From NCBI GenBank assembly GCA_025667525.1, contig CM046878.1, forward strand, positions 516,344,274 to 516,408,273: a stretch of DNA of 64,000 bases. The letters are read 5' to 3'. Within the stretch, counting starts at the first letter, position 1. The number at the start of each line of letters is the position of its first letter. Source of the DNA: Glebionis coronaria (Eukaryota > Streptophyta > Magnoliopsida > Asterales > Asteraceae). The notes below the pieces were generated by a model that was not told the origin of the DNA, searched no databases, and saw only the letters and a list, made by a program, of their open reading frames with translations. Position numbers and translations under genes: made by a program. Positions 31,686 through 43,866 of this stretch are shown one piece after another.

Positions 31686-33430
31686 TGATACAAGGTTTTG
31701 ATAGGGGTTCAGATTAATTCTCGGTATCTCCTTGAATTGATCACGGTTCTAAGTGGAATGATTGTTCTTGGTGACAAATAGGGGGTTTGGTTTGTTTATC
31801 TAATTTAAAATAATAGCAAATAAATGTCAGTGACGTGAGTAGATTATAAACTTTGAAAGATTAAACTAAATTGACGAGTTAAAATTAAAAGCTTGGAAAC
31901 GTAAAGAGAAGATTAGAAAAACACTTTGAAAACTTAACTAAATTAAAACTTAAAACTTTGTAAAACTTTAAAACTTAGTGCATCGGAATATAAGAAATGC
32001 AAAGCTGTCGGAATGTCAAAATCATCACCATCGGAATACAATTAAAATGATCCATCGGAATGTTTCAAGTGAAGGTCCATCGGAATGTTTCAAGTGAAGT
32101 TCCATCGGAATCTCAAGGTAAACTTCTATCGGAATATGGTCTATCGCAAAGTGCATCTATCGGAATGAGCCAGATCGGAAAGTCCGATCGGAATGATGTA
32201 AACTAAAAATGGGCAGAGTTTCGATTCGAAAAGGACCTTAAATCCCGTCGGAATATGCAGATCGCAATAAGCGATCGCAATCCAGATCGGAATAAAGGGG
32301 AATTACCAACCGATCGCAAAGTAAAACCACAAAGGGTTATTTCGATACAAACAAGTAAGCGTCGGAATGTACAAAACCCCAAGATTGCGATGAAATGCAA
32401 TGCCAATCCGAAAATGGTGAAAAGCTAAACCTTCAATAAGCACATACAATAAGCTTTTTTAACCGGGACTTAAACACTTCAAAAAGATTAAATTTGACAA
32501 CTTTTGAAAACGTGAAATCATAAACTTTATAAATGGAACTTTTGAATGACTAAAACATTGATGAAATCCGAAAACCAATAAGCTAAAGCATGAAGTAAGC
32601 TAATAAGCATAAAGAACTTATAGCCTAAATCAAATAAAAGCTTAAAAGTAGTAAAAAGATTAATCTTTTAACTACTTAAACATGAAACGAAATCAAACCG
32701 TATGAACTGTAAATCTCGGATCAAAGGCAAAATGAAACCAAGAAATGTAGGAAGAGATTAAAGAACACAAACTTAAACTTAAACTTTTAATTAAAAGAAC
32801 TCAACGTACAAAGATTAACGAAAGGCTTAAAATTTGAAAGATGAAAACAAAGAAAAATTTAGTGAGAGAAAGTTTGGAACTTTCTCTCTCTAAAACTAGA
32901 GAAAAATGAAAACTAAAAACTAAGCTAAAGACTAAGGCTATCTAAAATTGTGAAGTGGAATCTTTATATAGGCGTGTGATATGGGCTTGTGAATGGGCTT
33001 TGGTATCGGGCTTCTTTTCTTCTTTCTTCTTTAGTCTTTACGTTTCTTTAAATAAACGTTTCCGACTTTGGATTTTGCGAAGTGTCGGTGAATAATTCCA
33101 ACTCGTCTTATAATCTTTTGTTTAATAGACTCGAGTTCTTCCACATATATGAATCTTCCATCTTTGGCCTTTTCTTCGATAAATCTTCAAATAGGCGCAA
33201 GGACTTCAAATCTTTTGCATCTATTTGGACAATAGACTTCGTCTTGAGTCTTTTTGTTCGATAAAACCCGTGCATTCCCATGTTTTCTTCAATATTTATC
33301 TGGATGACTCTGAAAACCCAATAAACACAAAAACCACGCATAATTCCAAACAAATGATATTAAACACGCGTTTTGGTCTTGTTTTAGCCAGAAATGAGTG
33401 GTAAAAGGATGGGTGTTTTCACACATATCA
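31686..33430 (-). repeat. 3' LTR of E (1745 bp)
   Basis: Minus strand TGATATGTGTGAAAACACCC to CCTTGTATCA. It holds an ATCGGAATG cluster (31980-32370), a run of GATCGCAA motifs, and TATATAAAG on the minus strand at 32970-32962. Confidence 0.9.
31980..32370 (-). repeat. ATCGGAATG cluster, E 3' LTR
   Basis: About fifteen units; the sense strand reads CATTCCGAT. It is followed by GATCGCAA repeats and a segment (32206-32352) that resembles the leader of copia F. Confidence 0.82.
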
Positions 33431-33446
33431 AATCCCCTACACTTAA
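33431..33446 (-). other. Polypurine tract of E
   Basis: TTAAGTGTAGGGGATT on the minus strand directly before the 3' LTR. Confidence 0.8.
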
Positions 33447-35327
33447 CCATTGCCATGCCCTCATGCAATGCTTAGTGATAAAGCAAATTTACACTTTTCT
33501 CATAATCAATCAACCTTGGCCTTATTAAAATACTTATTAAACAAAAATTAAAGTACTAAGAGAAATTAAAGCTTTAAAGTAAACAAAAGGATGGAAATAA
33601 CTTGCAAAGAGATCAAGGACTTACACTAGGGCTTCGGTGCTGCGAAGATATATCACCCTCAAGTTTCACGTTCCCCAAACTAAGCTTAAAAACGAGATCA
33701 TTGTTATTATAAGTTAGCAATTCAATCACTCACACACATGGCTTAATTAAATGCTTAAACTCCCTTATTCCTAGGTGTATCTCTTATATTTTATTTTTGT
33801 ATTAGAATGATCATGAAGATGCTTTTTTGGACTTATTAGGCTGAAAGCAAAGTAGGACGATTTGATCAATAGTTAGCTAAAGGACAAAATCTCTTAAAAC
33901 TGCTTCTCGGGATATCAAAAAGTTCATATCTTGGCATAACTTGGTTCACGATTTGAGACCTTTCTCGGACCGATATTTGGCATGTACTTCATTCTTCATA
34001 TCTTGAGAGACGTTCTTGAGATAATGGTCTTCTCATCGTTAATAGAGTTTCTTCACTTGGAGAATTTTGAGGGGTACTCCAAGTTTGTTGACCACGACTT
34101 CATGATTATTTCTTCAATCTCTAATTGGGATTTTGAGATACAACGATCCGCCTCCTTTTCGGACTTGGATCTATTTATCCTCATACCTTGTTAGGGTCTT
34201 TTCGGATAGACTTCTCCATGATCTTTATGGGAGTTGATTGCTTTTCGTCGTGAGTCTTGATCCTTCATATTGATTTTGGGAATAATGCTTTTCACATCAC
34301 TTTGGATCTTCAGCAATAAAATGGAATCCTCATGCCTTGTTAGGGCCTTTTCGGACTCGCCAATCTTCGCGCCCCGCTTCATAAGTTATGCCTTGGCTAT
34401 GAACTCTTATCATTACCGAGCAACTTTTAAACGATCTTGGGCTAGAAGCTAAGTAACTTTTCAAATCGTACGACCTTACTTATTGCAGATAAATTATTAG
34501 CAAGTGATGGGAGAATAGGCAAATAATTACACCAAGTGAGCTTGTGCAAGAATACCGACTTATAATTTACTCTATCATTTCTCGTTCTCCACAATTTAAA
34601 ATCTCAAGTAATGAGACTCGTGGATGCTTAGACTAATAAACCAATTAAGGTCTACATGGTTAAGGATACTAGCTAGAATAAACTTGGACAAGTCTATTCG
34701 GATTGAGTCAAAATAATCGCAACAGGCCTAATATGTCAAAGATTTCAAAACTAGCTACACCACTTTATTAATATTTTTGATTTTATTGCGGGATATATAC
34801 ATATGAAAGCAATGATAAAAATTTAAAAATTACGACTAAATGGCCAAAGTTAATAAAAAATTTGAAAAATGCTGAAAAAGATGATTTTATGGTTAAATGA
34901 AGGCATTTTAATGGAAAAGTCCACTTAAAACTTCGATAGAAGTCCCCCCTAAACTTAAGATAAACATTGTCCTCAATGTTTAAGCATGTGGGAAAAGTCT
35001 CCCCTACACTTATGACATTGTGCACGTTGGTTAAATCAAGCTAAGGAAGAGACGACTAAAGTGATCAATTTCAAAATGTGAGTATGAAGAAAATTGAATC
35101 ACGATAGTTGAGAGATAGAACCGGATTTCGGATAACACGGAAGCACGGTTCTTCAAAGGTTCCAAAAGTGCATTCATCCCTGTAATCACATCACCACACA
35201 AATACAAACACCTATAAAGGTCCCCCTACACTTAGGAGGTTAAAACAAAAAAGGATAGATACTCGGGCTGCCTCCCGAGGAGCGCTTATTTTTGATAACC
35301 GAGTCACGAGCCTCACTCGACCCAAAA
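33447..35327 (-). other. 3' untranslated region of E
   Basis: Non-coding and colinear with A. Twin hairpins (35262-35279, 35300-35319), PPT-like repeats (35221-35234, 34999-35012, 34941-34957), the 9-bp hairpin (34961-34982) and 28-base direct repeats. 34191-34382 differs from A 7847-8038 at two positions. No env-like ORF is seen behind pol. Confidence 0.7.
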
Positions 35328-36644
35328 TTAGTTCATTGGGAACGTGGTGAGGGATGGAATCATCTCCTGAGAGATGTCCTCACCAAAGTACAACTTCACT
35401 CGTTGGCCATTCACCTTAAAATTAGGTCCATTAGGTTGAGCGAGCTCGAGAGTACCATATGGAAAAATTTGGGCAATGGTGAATGGGTCAGACCAACGAG
35501 ATTTCAGCTTGCCCGAAAAGATTTTCAACCGAGAGTTAAAGAGTAAAACTTTGTCTCCAACTTGGAACTCTCGGTTTTTAATTTTAGAGTCATGAATGAT
35601 CTTAGTCTTTTCCTTATAGATCAAAGAATTTTAATAAGCCTCATTCTGGAGTTCATTCAGCTCATTGAGTTGGATCTTGCGTAGGTCACCGGCTTTGTTG
35701 ATATCAAAATTAGTCCACTTCAAGGCCCAGTAAGCCTTATGCTCCAACTCAATGGGGAGGTGGCATGCTTTCCCGTACACGAGACGATATGGTGTACAAC
35801 CAATTGGAGTCTTGTATGCGGTACGGAAAGCCCACAAAGCATCATCAAGTTTATCAGCCCATGAGGCACGATGCTCTCCCACGGTTCTTTCAAGAATTCG
35901 CTTTAATCCTCGGTTGGATATTTCAGCCTGGCCATTAGTTTGTGGGTGGTAGGCGGTGGAAAGACGATGATTTACACCGTACTTAGCCATGACTCTAGCA
36001 AATTGGTCATTGCAAAAATGAGTCCCGCGATCACTAATAATGGCACGAGGCACACCGAATCTAGCGAATAGCGACTTCAAAAAGTTACAAACCACCCTTG
36101 CGTCATTAGTAGGTAAAGCTTTGGCTTCAACCCATTTTGAAACGTAGTCAACGGCTACAAGGATGTATTTGTTTCCTTTAGAGGAAGGGAATGGCCCCGT
36201 AAAGTCGATACCCCAAACATCAAAGATTTCACACTCTTGAATGAAATTCTGAGGCATCTCGTCTTTATGTGTGATCTTGCCTTGTTTTTGGCAAGCATCA
36301 CAATGTTTAACCATCTCGTGAGCATCACGGTAAATTGTGGGCCAATAAAATCCCGATTCAAACACTTTTTTGGCGGTGTAGTTGGGACCAAAGTGACCAC
36401 CGGTGGGTCCTTTGTGGCAAGCGTCAAGGATTTCTAAAGCTGCCGGTCCATCAACACATCGGCGAATAATCAAGTCAGCACATTGCTTGAATAGATACGG
36501 GTCATCCCAAAAGTAAGTCTTAATGTCGTTAAAGAACTTCTTCTTTTTCTGGGATGTTAACCCGTCAACAAGAATTCCACCCGCCAAGTAGTTTGTAATG
36601 TCCGCAAACCACGGGGTTTCATCAGAAGTCGAGTTGATAGACAT
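35328..36644 (-). pseudogene. pol: E integrase
   Basis: Inserts the cDNA into the host genome. HHCC zinc region [10 protein letters not shown] ... [10 protein letters not shown] (about 36400-36270). The catalytic core has Asp in [12 protein letters not shown], Asp in [11 protein letters not shown] and Glu-containing [17 protein letters not shown], so all three DDE positions are visible. The C-terminal part has FQVGDKVLLFNSRLKIF and GKLKSRW (35570-35480) and ends at TAA 35328-35330. One in-frame TAA at 35631 separates core and C-terminus. No chromodomain follows, as expected for Athila. A stop at 36675 separates it from RNase H. Confidence 0.9.
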
Positions 36645-36674
36645 TAAGGTCTCCAGGGGAAAAGAATCATTGAT

Positions 36675-38358
36675 TTATTTCTTCGGATGATCCCCTTGGT
36701 AAGGATCCTCAAGTCTACTGAGATGATCCGCGGCTAGGTTTTCAGCTCCTTTTTTATCGCGAATTTCGATTTTAAATTCTTGGAGTAGCAAAATCCAGCG
36801 GAGAAGTCTTGGTTTGGAATCTTGCTTAGTCAACAAGTACTTCAACGCGGAATGATCGGTGTAAACGATTGTGGTGGAAAGGACAAGATAGGGGCGGAAC
36901 TTTTCAAAGGCATAGACAACAGCTAAAAGCTCTTTTTCGGTTGTCGTGTAATGCAATTGAGCCCCCGTCATTGTCTTGCTAGCATAGTGGATTGGTTGGA
37001 AGTGTTTATTCACTCTTTGGCCCAGAACCCCTCCAATAGCAAAATCACTAGCATCGCACATCAACTCAAAGGGAAGCTCCCAATTAGGGGTAACCAAGAC
37101 GGGTGCCTTAGTTAGCTTATCCTTAAGCGAGTTGAAGGCTTCAAGACACTCTGTGGAAAAGATAAAAGGAGTATCTTTTTCCAAGAGGTGGGTCATCGGG
37201 CGAGCGATTTGAGAAAAATCTTTGATGAATCGACGGTAGAAGCCCGCATGACCAAGGAAACTTCTCACACCCTTCACGGTTGAAGGTGAAGGCAACTTAG
37301 CGATAACATCGACTTTAGCATGGTCTACTTCAAGACCGGCTTTGGAAATTTTGTGTCCTAGCACGATGCCCTCTTTTACCATGAAATGGCATTTTTCACT
37401 ATTAAGAACAAGGCGAGTGTCTTCACACCGCTTAAGCATTCGTTCTAAATTGGCAAGGCAAGCAGAGAAAGAATCGCCATAGACCGAGAAATCATCCATG
37501 AATACTTCCATAGTGTCTTCCACCATGTCATGGAAGATAGCCATCATACACCTTTGGAACGTCCCAGGAGCATTACATAAACCATAAGGCATGCGTTTGT
37601 AAGCAAATGTTCCGTAGGGACAAGTGAATGTGGTCTTTTCTTGGTCCTTGGGATCGATGGGAATTTGAAAATACCCGGAGAAACCGTCTAAAAAGCAGTA
37701 ATAGTCATTACCAGCTACGCTCGAGCATTTGATCCATGAAAGGAAGAGGAAAATGATCTTTTCTCGTGTCATCATTGAGCTTGCGGTAATCAATACAAAC
37801 TCTCCACCCAGTAACGAGACGAGTGGGAATCAACTCGTTGTGTTCATTGGAAACAACAGTTATTCCGCCCTTCTTGGGCACACAATGGACGGGACTTACC
37901 CAAGGCGAATCCGAGATAAGGTAAATCAAGCCGGCATCTAGAAGTTTGATAACCTCTTGTTTGATGACGTCATGAATGCGAGGATTAACCCTTCTTTGGC
38001 TCTGGATTGCGGGTTTAAAGTCATCTTCCATGAGAATCTTGTGAGTACAAAAGTTCGGATCAATTCCGCGGATATCGGAAATTTTCCAAGCAATTGCCTT
38101 ATTATGATCTTTAAGCACGGCGATGAGGCGAGATTTCTCTTCTTCTTTCAAGTCCTTTGCAATGATGACAGGCGACTTCTTGTTTTCTTCAAGGAACACG
38201 TACTCTAGATGGGGCGGCAACTCCTTAAGTTCTAAATCCGGAGGATTTTCGATGGGAGGCGTTTTCAAAGTCGGAGCATCGATAGCAATAACCTTGGGAG
38301 ATGGTGGGGAAATATTGTCTTCTTTAGGAAGGTTTTTAATGAGGCGAAGATCTTCATC
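36675..38358 (-). pseudogene. pol: E reverse transcriptase and RNase H
   Basis: The N-terminal connection is LKELPPHLEYVFLEE. RT has LLDAGLIYLISDSPWVSPV and [10 protein letters not shown] in frame one; after a one-base type frameshift near 37715 it continues [30 protein letters not shown] and the catalytic [10 protein letters not shown], then [17 protein letters not shown]. RNase H has [30 protein letters not shown] and [11 protein letters not shown], and ends [14 protein letters not shown]. Stops at 38359 (before) and 36675 (after). Apart from these lesions the catalytic residues are intact, so the source copy was functional not long ago. Confidence 0.9.
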
Positions 38359-41010
38359 CTAATTGGTGGTAGAATCGTCATTAACTAAGTTCACATCTCC
38401 CATGGTGGCTTCCAAATCTTTCCAAAGGAAATCACTTTCTCCAATTAGAGATAGTGATGAATCGATAGAGGAAACAGTCTCAACATTGGGAAGAGAGGTA
38501 TGAATACTTTTGCAAGCATCTTTGAAGTGTTCTTCACAAGCCTCATCAAGAACGTCAATACAATTAACACTCTCGTTAGAATAAGGCTGTTTAGACAACT
38601 TTCCCATGTTGAAGACGATTTTATCGTCACCCACTCTCATGATAAGCTCACCGGCTTCAACATCGATGAGAGTGCGACCGGTCCTCAGGAATGGACGACC
38701 AACAATTAATGGCACACGAGGGTCCATCTCGTAGTCGACGACGACGAAATCTGCAGGAAAAGTGAATTTGTCGACTCCTACAAAGACGTCTTCGGCTATC
38801 CCCACTGGATAAGCAACCGTACGGTTAGCTAATTCCAAAGTCATTTTGGTGGGGACTAGCTCAGGGAGAGATAATTGCTTCCAAACGCTTAGAGGCATTA
38901 GATTAATACTGGTACCTAGATCGGCTAGGGCCATGCAATTCTATACTCCCAAGAAGTTACAAGGGATTAATAAATGACCCGGATAACCAAGCTTGGTTGG
39001 CAATTTCCTTAAGAGCACTGCAGAGCAATTCTCATTAAGTTGGGTGTTAGCAATATCAAGAAGCTTCTCCTTGTCGCTAAGAAGATCTTTGAACATTTTC
39101 GCGTACTTAGGCATGTGAGCGAGAGCCTCAGCGAAGGAGATGTTGAAATTCAATTGTTTAAACATTTTTAGAAAGTTCAAAACCTGAATATCATCCTTGC
39201 TTTTGAGCTTCTCTTTCCTCAACCTAGATGGATAAGGTATATTGGAAGAAGAGGAAGGATTTGGGAGAATAGGATCACTCACATCCTTGGGTGGAGGAGG
39301 GGTAGAAGTAAGAGGTGGAGAAATTGGGGAAGTAGAAGGATGAGGAATAGGAGCAGGGGACTCGTTCTCCTTAGTCACAATCACCAGTGGAGGTATAGGA
39401 AGCTCGGGTTCCTTGATACCTTTGCCACTACGAGTGGTGATTGCTTTCATCTCCCCTCTTGGATTCGCAACGGTGTTACTCGGAAGAGTACCCGAAGAAG
39501 AGGGTTGATTACCTTGGAAGAAACTAGCCATCATGTTCTTTAAGTCATTCGTTTGACTATCCAAAGTGTTTCTCATATCAGCTCTCAGATCGTTCCCTTG
39601 TTTCACCAGGTCTGCTTTCAAGTTGCGCACTTCCTGTTGGAGATTGTCCACGATCACATCGTTAGTCCTCATGTAGGTTCCAATGTCTTGGTGTAATGCG
39701 GTGGGTTGGTTGGGAGGAGCATTGTATGCGGGTGGTTGATAAGCAGGTTGCTGGTAAACTTGGTTGTTTCTTTGAGGTGGATGTGGTTGTTTGTGAGGTG
39801 GTATGTATGGTCCACGAGGTTGTTGTTGTTGAGGAGGGCGATTGAGGTTTTGTTGTTGGTTTGGGTTGTTAGGAGTAAAACCGGGTGGTGAGAGATAGTT
39901 GGTTGAGCGGTAGCTAAGCAGGTTGCGGTCACCTTGAGGACGAGCTTGATAAGCAGGTTGAGGATAGGTACCGTATGTTGCATTCACATTCTCAGAAGGG
40001 TAGTCTTGGGTGGCAGTACAAGTGGTGTAAGAGTGAGGACCCCCGCATATCTCACATGGTTGGCTAACAGCATTGACATGAGCGTCGTGAGCGTTTTTAG
40101 CGTTGATGCTGTTAGTGTTGCTGGCGGTTTGGGTAGTAAGCGATTCAAGAAGCGCGGTGATTTTGTCAAGTCGCTTATCGCTGTCACTAGTACTAGCACT
40201 AGCGACATTGGTCCGAACACTCTTGGTTTGCACACGAGACTTATTCTCAATGATATCCCAAGCAGCATTGGAAGTCTTAGCCAAAATATTACCCCCCGAG
40301 GCACTGTTTAGTGAATCATGGTCATTCATGCTTAAACCATTATAAAAAGTGTTAATTTGGTGCACTTTGGTAAAACCATGTTGTGGGCATTTTCTAAAAA
40401 GATCTTTGAAACGATCCCAAGATTCACTAAAAGACTCATCGTACTTTTGTTCAAAATTAATGATTTCATTCCGCAAAGCGGTAGTACCAGAGGGTGGGAA
40501 AAAGTAGTTGATAAATTTGGTCCCCAAATCCGTCCACGTAAGAATACTCTGTGTCGGTTCTTTAGCAAGCCAATGTTGGGCTTGTCCCTCTAAAGAAAAG
40601 GGAAAAAGTTGTAAACGGATTACCTCTTGTGGAACACCATTGAATTTGACCGTATTCGTGAGTTGCAAGAACCTCTTGATGTGGTCATGAGGATCATCAA
40701 TGGTACGCCCCAAGAATAGTTGAGCAGAGACCATCTGGATAAAGCCGGATTTGAGCTCAAAGTTGTTGGCTGCAATCGCGGGTATGACAATTGGATCATC
40801 GTTACCATCTACATGTGCTTGTAGAAGTTCAATCATCAGGCGATTATCCGGTAGAGGCTCATTGTTGTTGTTATTATTGTTGTTGAAAGGTGGATTGTTA
40901 TTGTTATTATTATTGTTTTGAGGTGGGTTATTTTTGTTGTTTTGTACACCGGCCATGTCTAAGTATTCTAGAGGCTCGGGCTCTTGATAAGACGTTGAGC
41001 GTGTACGCAT
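38359..41010 (-). pseudogene. gag: E gag and protease
   Basis: Starts MRTRSTSYQEPEPLEYLDMAG at 41010; D gag begins the same way. An Asn-rich stretch follows, then the capsid domain (LFPFSLEGQAQHWLA, TKFINYFFPPS, ESFSESWDRFKDLFRKCP, INTFYNGL), a zinc knuckle CEICGGPHSYTTC and the segment ARPQGDRNLLSYRSTNYLSPPGF. Pro-rich linkers and TRSGKGIKEPELPIPP lead to the gag-protease joint (RKLPTKLGYPG). The protease active site ALADLGTSINLMP and VPLIVGRPFLRTG follow in the same frame after one TAG at 38941. The frame closes with another TAG at 38359, ahead of RT. Confidence 0.9.
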
Positions 41011-41209
41011 GCACCTGCAAAAGAACTAACAAGGCAAAAACAAAGCAAAAATATTTTTGGTTTTTATGTTTTTTTTTAATTTTTAGGATTTTTGAAAATT
41101 TTATATTTTTTTTGTGTTTTTGAAAATTTTTATGAAAAAGTAACGTTCACGGGTAACGGATCCCAAAATCCAAGTTCTCACAAAAAACTGTTGATCTTAA
41201 CGAGAAGAG
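41011..41209 (-). other. 5' leader of E
   Basis: Between primer site and gag ATG. It contains the shared CTCTT.TCGT.AAGAT segment and the hairpin at 41158-41144 (CGTTAC-CC-GTGAACG, one bulge). Compare A 4941-5128 and D 43647-43849. Confidence 0.6.
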
Positions 41210-41224
41210 CCGGCAGCGGCGCCA
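41210..41224 (-). other. Primer binding site of E (tRNA-Asp type)
   Basis: TGGCGCCGCTGCCGG on the minus strand, two bases behind the 5' LTR; identical to A and D. Confidence 0.85.
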
Positions 41225-41226
41225 TT

Positions 41227-42971
41227 TGATACAAGGTTTTGCTAGGGGTTCAGATTAATTCTCGGTATCTCCTCGAATTGATCACGGTTCTAAGTGGAAT
41301 GATTGTTCTTGGTGACAAATTGGGGGTTTGGTTTGTTTATCTAATTTAAAATAATAACAAATAAATGTCAGTGACGTGAGTAGATTATAAACTTTGAAAG
41401 ATTAAACTAAATTGACGAGTTAAAAATAAAAGCTTGAAAACGTAAAGAGAAGATTAGAAAAATACTTTGAAAACTTAACTAAATTAAAACTTAAAACTTT
41501 GTAAAACTTTAAAACTTAGTGCATCGGAATATAAGAAATGAAAAGCTGTCGGAATGTCAAAATCATCACCATCGGAATACAATTAAAATGATCCATCGGA
41601 ATGTTTCAAGTGAAGGTCCATCGGAATGTTTCAAGTGAAGGTCCATCGGAATCTCAAGGTAAACTTCTATCGGAATATGGTCTATCGCAAAGTGCATCTA
41701 TCGGAATGAGCCAGATCGGAAAGTCAGATCGGAATGATGTAAACTAAAAATGGGCAGAGTTTCGATTCGAAAAGGACCTCAAATCCCGTCGGAATATGCG
41801 ATCGCAATAATCGATCGCAATCCAGATCGGAATAAAGGGGAATTACCAACCGATCGCAAAGTAAAACCACAAAGGGTTATTGCGATACAAACAAGTAAGC
41901 GTCGGAATGTACAAAACCCCAAGATTGCGATGAAATGCAATGCCAATCTAAAAATGGTGAAAAGCTAAACCTTCAATAAGCACATACAATAAGCTATTTT
42001 AACCGGGACTTAAACACTTCAAAAAGATTAAATTTGACAACTTTTGAAAACGTGAAATCATAAATTTTATAAATTGAACTTTTAAATGACTAAAACATTG
42101 ATGAAATCCGAAAACCAATAAGCTAAAGCATGAAGTAAGCTAATAAGCATAAATAACTTATAGTCTAAATCAAATAAAAACTTAAAAAGTAGTAAAAAGA
42201 TTAATCTTTTAACTACTTAAACATGAAACGAAATCAAACCGTATGAATTGTAAATTTCGGATAAAAGGAAAAATGAAACCAAGAAATGTAGGAAGAGATT
42301 AAAGAACACAAACTTAAACTTAAACTTTTAATTAAAAGAACTCAACGTACAAAGATTAACGAAAGGCTTAAAATTTGAAAGATGAAAACAAAGAAAAATT
42401 TAGTGAGAGAAAGTTTGGAACTTTCTCTCTCTAAAACTAGAGAAAAATGAAAACTAAAAACTAAGCTAAAGACTAAGGCTATCTAAAATTGTGAAGTGGA
42501 ATCTTTATATAGGCATGTGATATGGGCTTGTGAATGGGCTTTGGTATCGGGCTTCTTTTCTTCTTTCTTCTTTAGTCTTTACGTTTCTTTAAATAAACGT
42601 TTCCGACTTTGGATTTTGCGAAGTGTCGGTGAATAATTCCAACTCGTCTTATAATATTTTGTTTAATAGACTCGAGTTCTTCGACATATATGAATCTTCC
42701 ATCTTTGGCCTTTTCTTCGATAAATCTTCAAATAGGCGCAAGGACTTCAAATCTTTTGCATCTATTTGGACAATAGACTTCGTCTTGAGTCTTTTTCTTC
42801 GAAAAAACCCGTGCAATCCCATGTTTTCTTCAATATTTATCCGGATGACTCTGAAAACACAATAAACACAAAAACCACGCATAATTCCAAACAAATGATA
42901 TTAAACACGCATTTTGGTCTTGTTTTAGCCAGAAATGAGTGGTAAAAGGATGGGTGTTTTCACACCTATCA
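41227..42971 (-). repeat. 5' LTR of E (1745 bp)
   Basis: Same length as the other LTR, with a few small compensating indels (for example near 41799). ATCGGAATG cluster at 41521-41910; TATATAAAG on the minus strand at 42511-42503. Followed by GGCGG. Confidence 0.9.
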
Positions 42972-42976
42972 GGCGG
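42972..42976. repeat. Target site duplication of E, right copy
   Basis: GGCGG, matching 31681-31685. Confidence 0.88.
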
Positions 42977-43646
42977 CTGCATTAATCGTATCACGATCTC
43001 GAAAAGTCAAACCGTTGTAGAAAGTATCAATTAATGTCACAGGGAGCATGTTGTGGTTTGGACAACGATCGATCAAGACATTATATCTTTCCCAAGCATC
43101 AAAAACAGATTCATCGGGATCTTGCATGAAAACGCTGATTTGATTGCGAAGGCTCGTGACCATGGATGGTGGAAAGTAGCGCGACAAAAAGCGTTGAGTC
43201 ATGTCATCCCAAGTATGAATTGAATTCTTTGGAAGACGATCAAACCATTTCTCGGCTTGATGTGATAAAGTATGTGGGAAGAGTTGTAGGCGAAGAACAT
43301 CCATTGTGGCACCAGGCAACTTCATGCTTTGAGTGATTGTAATGAACTCGTCGAGGTGTTTGTTGGCATCATCATCAGGCATTTCGGCGAATGGATTAGT
43401 TTGCACTTGCTGAATCATGTGGTGCTTCAACGAAAACTCCGGAGCCGTGATTTGCATCGGCGCAAACGGTCCTCCTCGTCCAAACATGGTAGGTTGACAA
43501 AGCTCCTCCATTGTCAGAAGATCGGGCTGTGGATGAACATTGTTGTTATTGTTGAGGTGCGGTGGATTATTGTTGTTGTTAACACCTGCCATACTTAAAT
43601 CTTCTCGAGTCTCGGGCTCTTGATAATTAGAAGATCTAGTACGCAT
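42977..43646 (-). pseudogene. gag: D gag, N-terminal half
   Basis: Best start is the ATG at 43646 (MRTRSSNYQEPET), because E gag starts with the same motif; an in-frame ATG at 43703 would add 19 hydrophobic residues without a counterpart. The Asn-rich N-terminus is followed by the capsid domain: FAEMPDDDANKHLDEFI, LRLQLFPHTLSHQAEKWF, RFLSRYFPPSMV, DAWERYNVLIDRCPNHNML and IDTFYNGLTFRDRDTINAA. E interrupts it directly after that motif and the rest of gag continues at 31680. With one GGCGG copy the frame does not continue cleanly, so a small indel must lie near the site. Confidence 0.85.
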
Positions 43647-43849
43647 ACACCTACAAAGGCAAAAGAAAACAATACCAAACGCAAAGACAATATATATACA
43701 CAATAAAAATAAAATCTTTTTGGATTTTTGAAATTTTTAATTCTTATGGATTTTTGAATTTTTTAAGCAAGAAAATAACGCTCACGAGTGAACGGATCCC
43801 AAAAAGCAACCTGTCTCTCACAGAAAACCGTTAATCTTTACGAAAAGAG
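43647..43849 (-). other. 5' leader of D
   Basis: Shared with A and E; hairpin at 43794-43779 (CGTTCAC-TC-GTGAGCG, one G.T pair). Confidence 0.6.
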
Positions 43850-43864
43850 CCGGCAGCGGCGCCA
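43850..43864 (-). other. Primer binding site of D (tRNA-Asp type)
   Basis: TGGCGCCGCTGCCGG on the minus strand, two bases behind the 5' LTR. Confidence 0.85.
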
Positions 43865-43866
43865 TT

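Larger units (their letters stand above)
31686..42971 (-). mobile_element. Athila-type Ty3 element E, gag-pol
   Basis: 11.3 kb with two 1745-bp LTRs, the GGCGG duplication, primer site 41224-41210, gag-protease-RT-RNase H-integrase (41010-35328), a 3' untranslated region and a PPT at 33446-33431. The RT (FMDDFSVYG), the protease DLGTSINLMP and the gag resemble Athila, the non-chromodomain Ty3 lineage. By eye the LTRs differ at about 38 positions (about 2%), so E is somewhat older than A. Four nonsense codons and one frameshift interrupt the polyprotein. In this window it is the only element that could represent the helper type for A and D. Confidence 0.9.

Noticed and set aside
31640..31686. 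Reading from D gag straight into the end of the E LTR (NLVSPPVTEE)
   Set aside because: At first it looked like continuous gag, but the bases TGATACAAGG are present at the edge of both E LTRs, so this is the LTR end and the continuity is accidental.
33447..35327. Search for an env-like ORF behind E pol
   Set aside because: Some Athila elements have one, but here only the conserved non-coding hairpin region is found.
37729..38362. Plus-strand frames opposite E RT and protease
   Set aside because: Antisense of a well-supported pol sequence; no independent motif.
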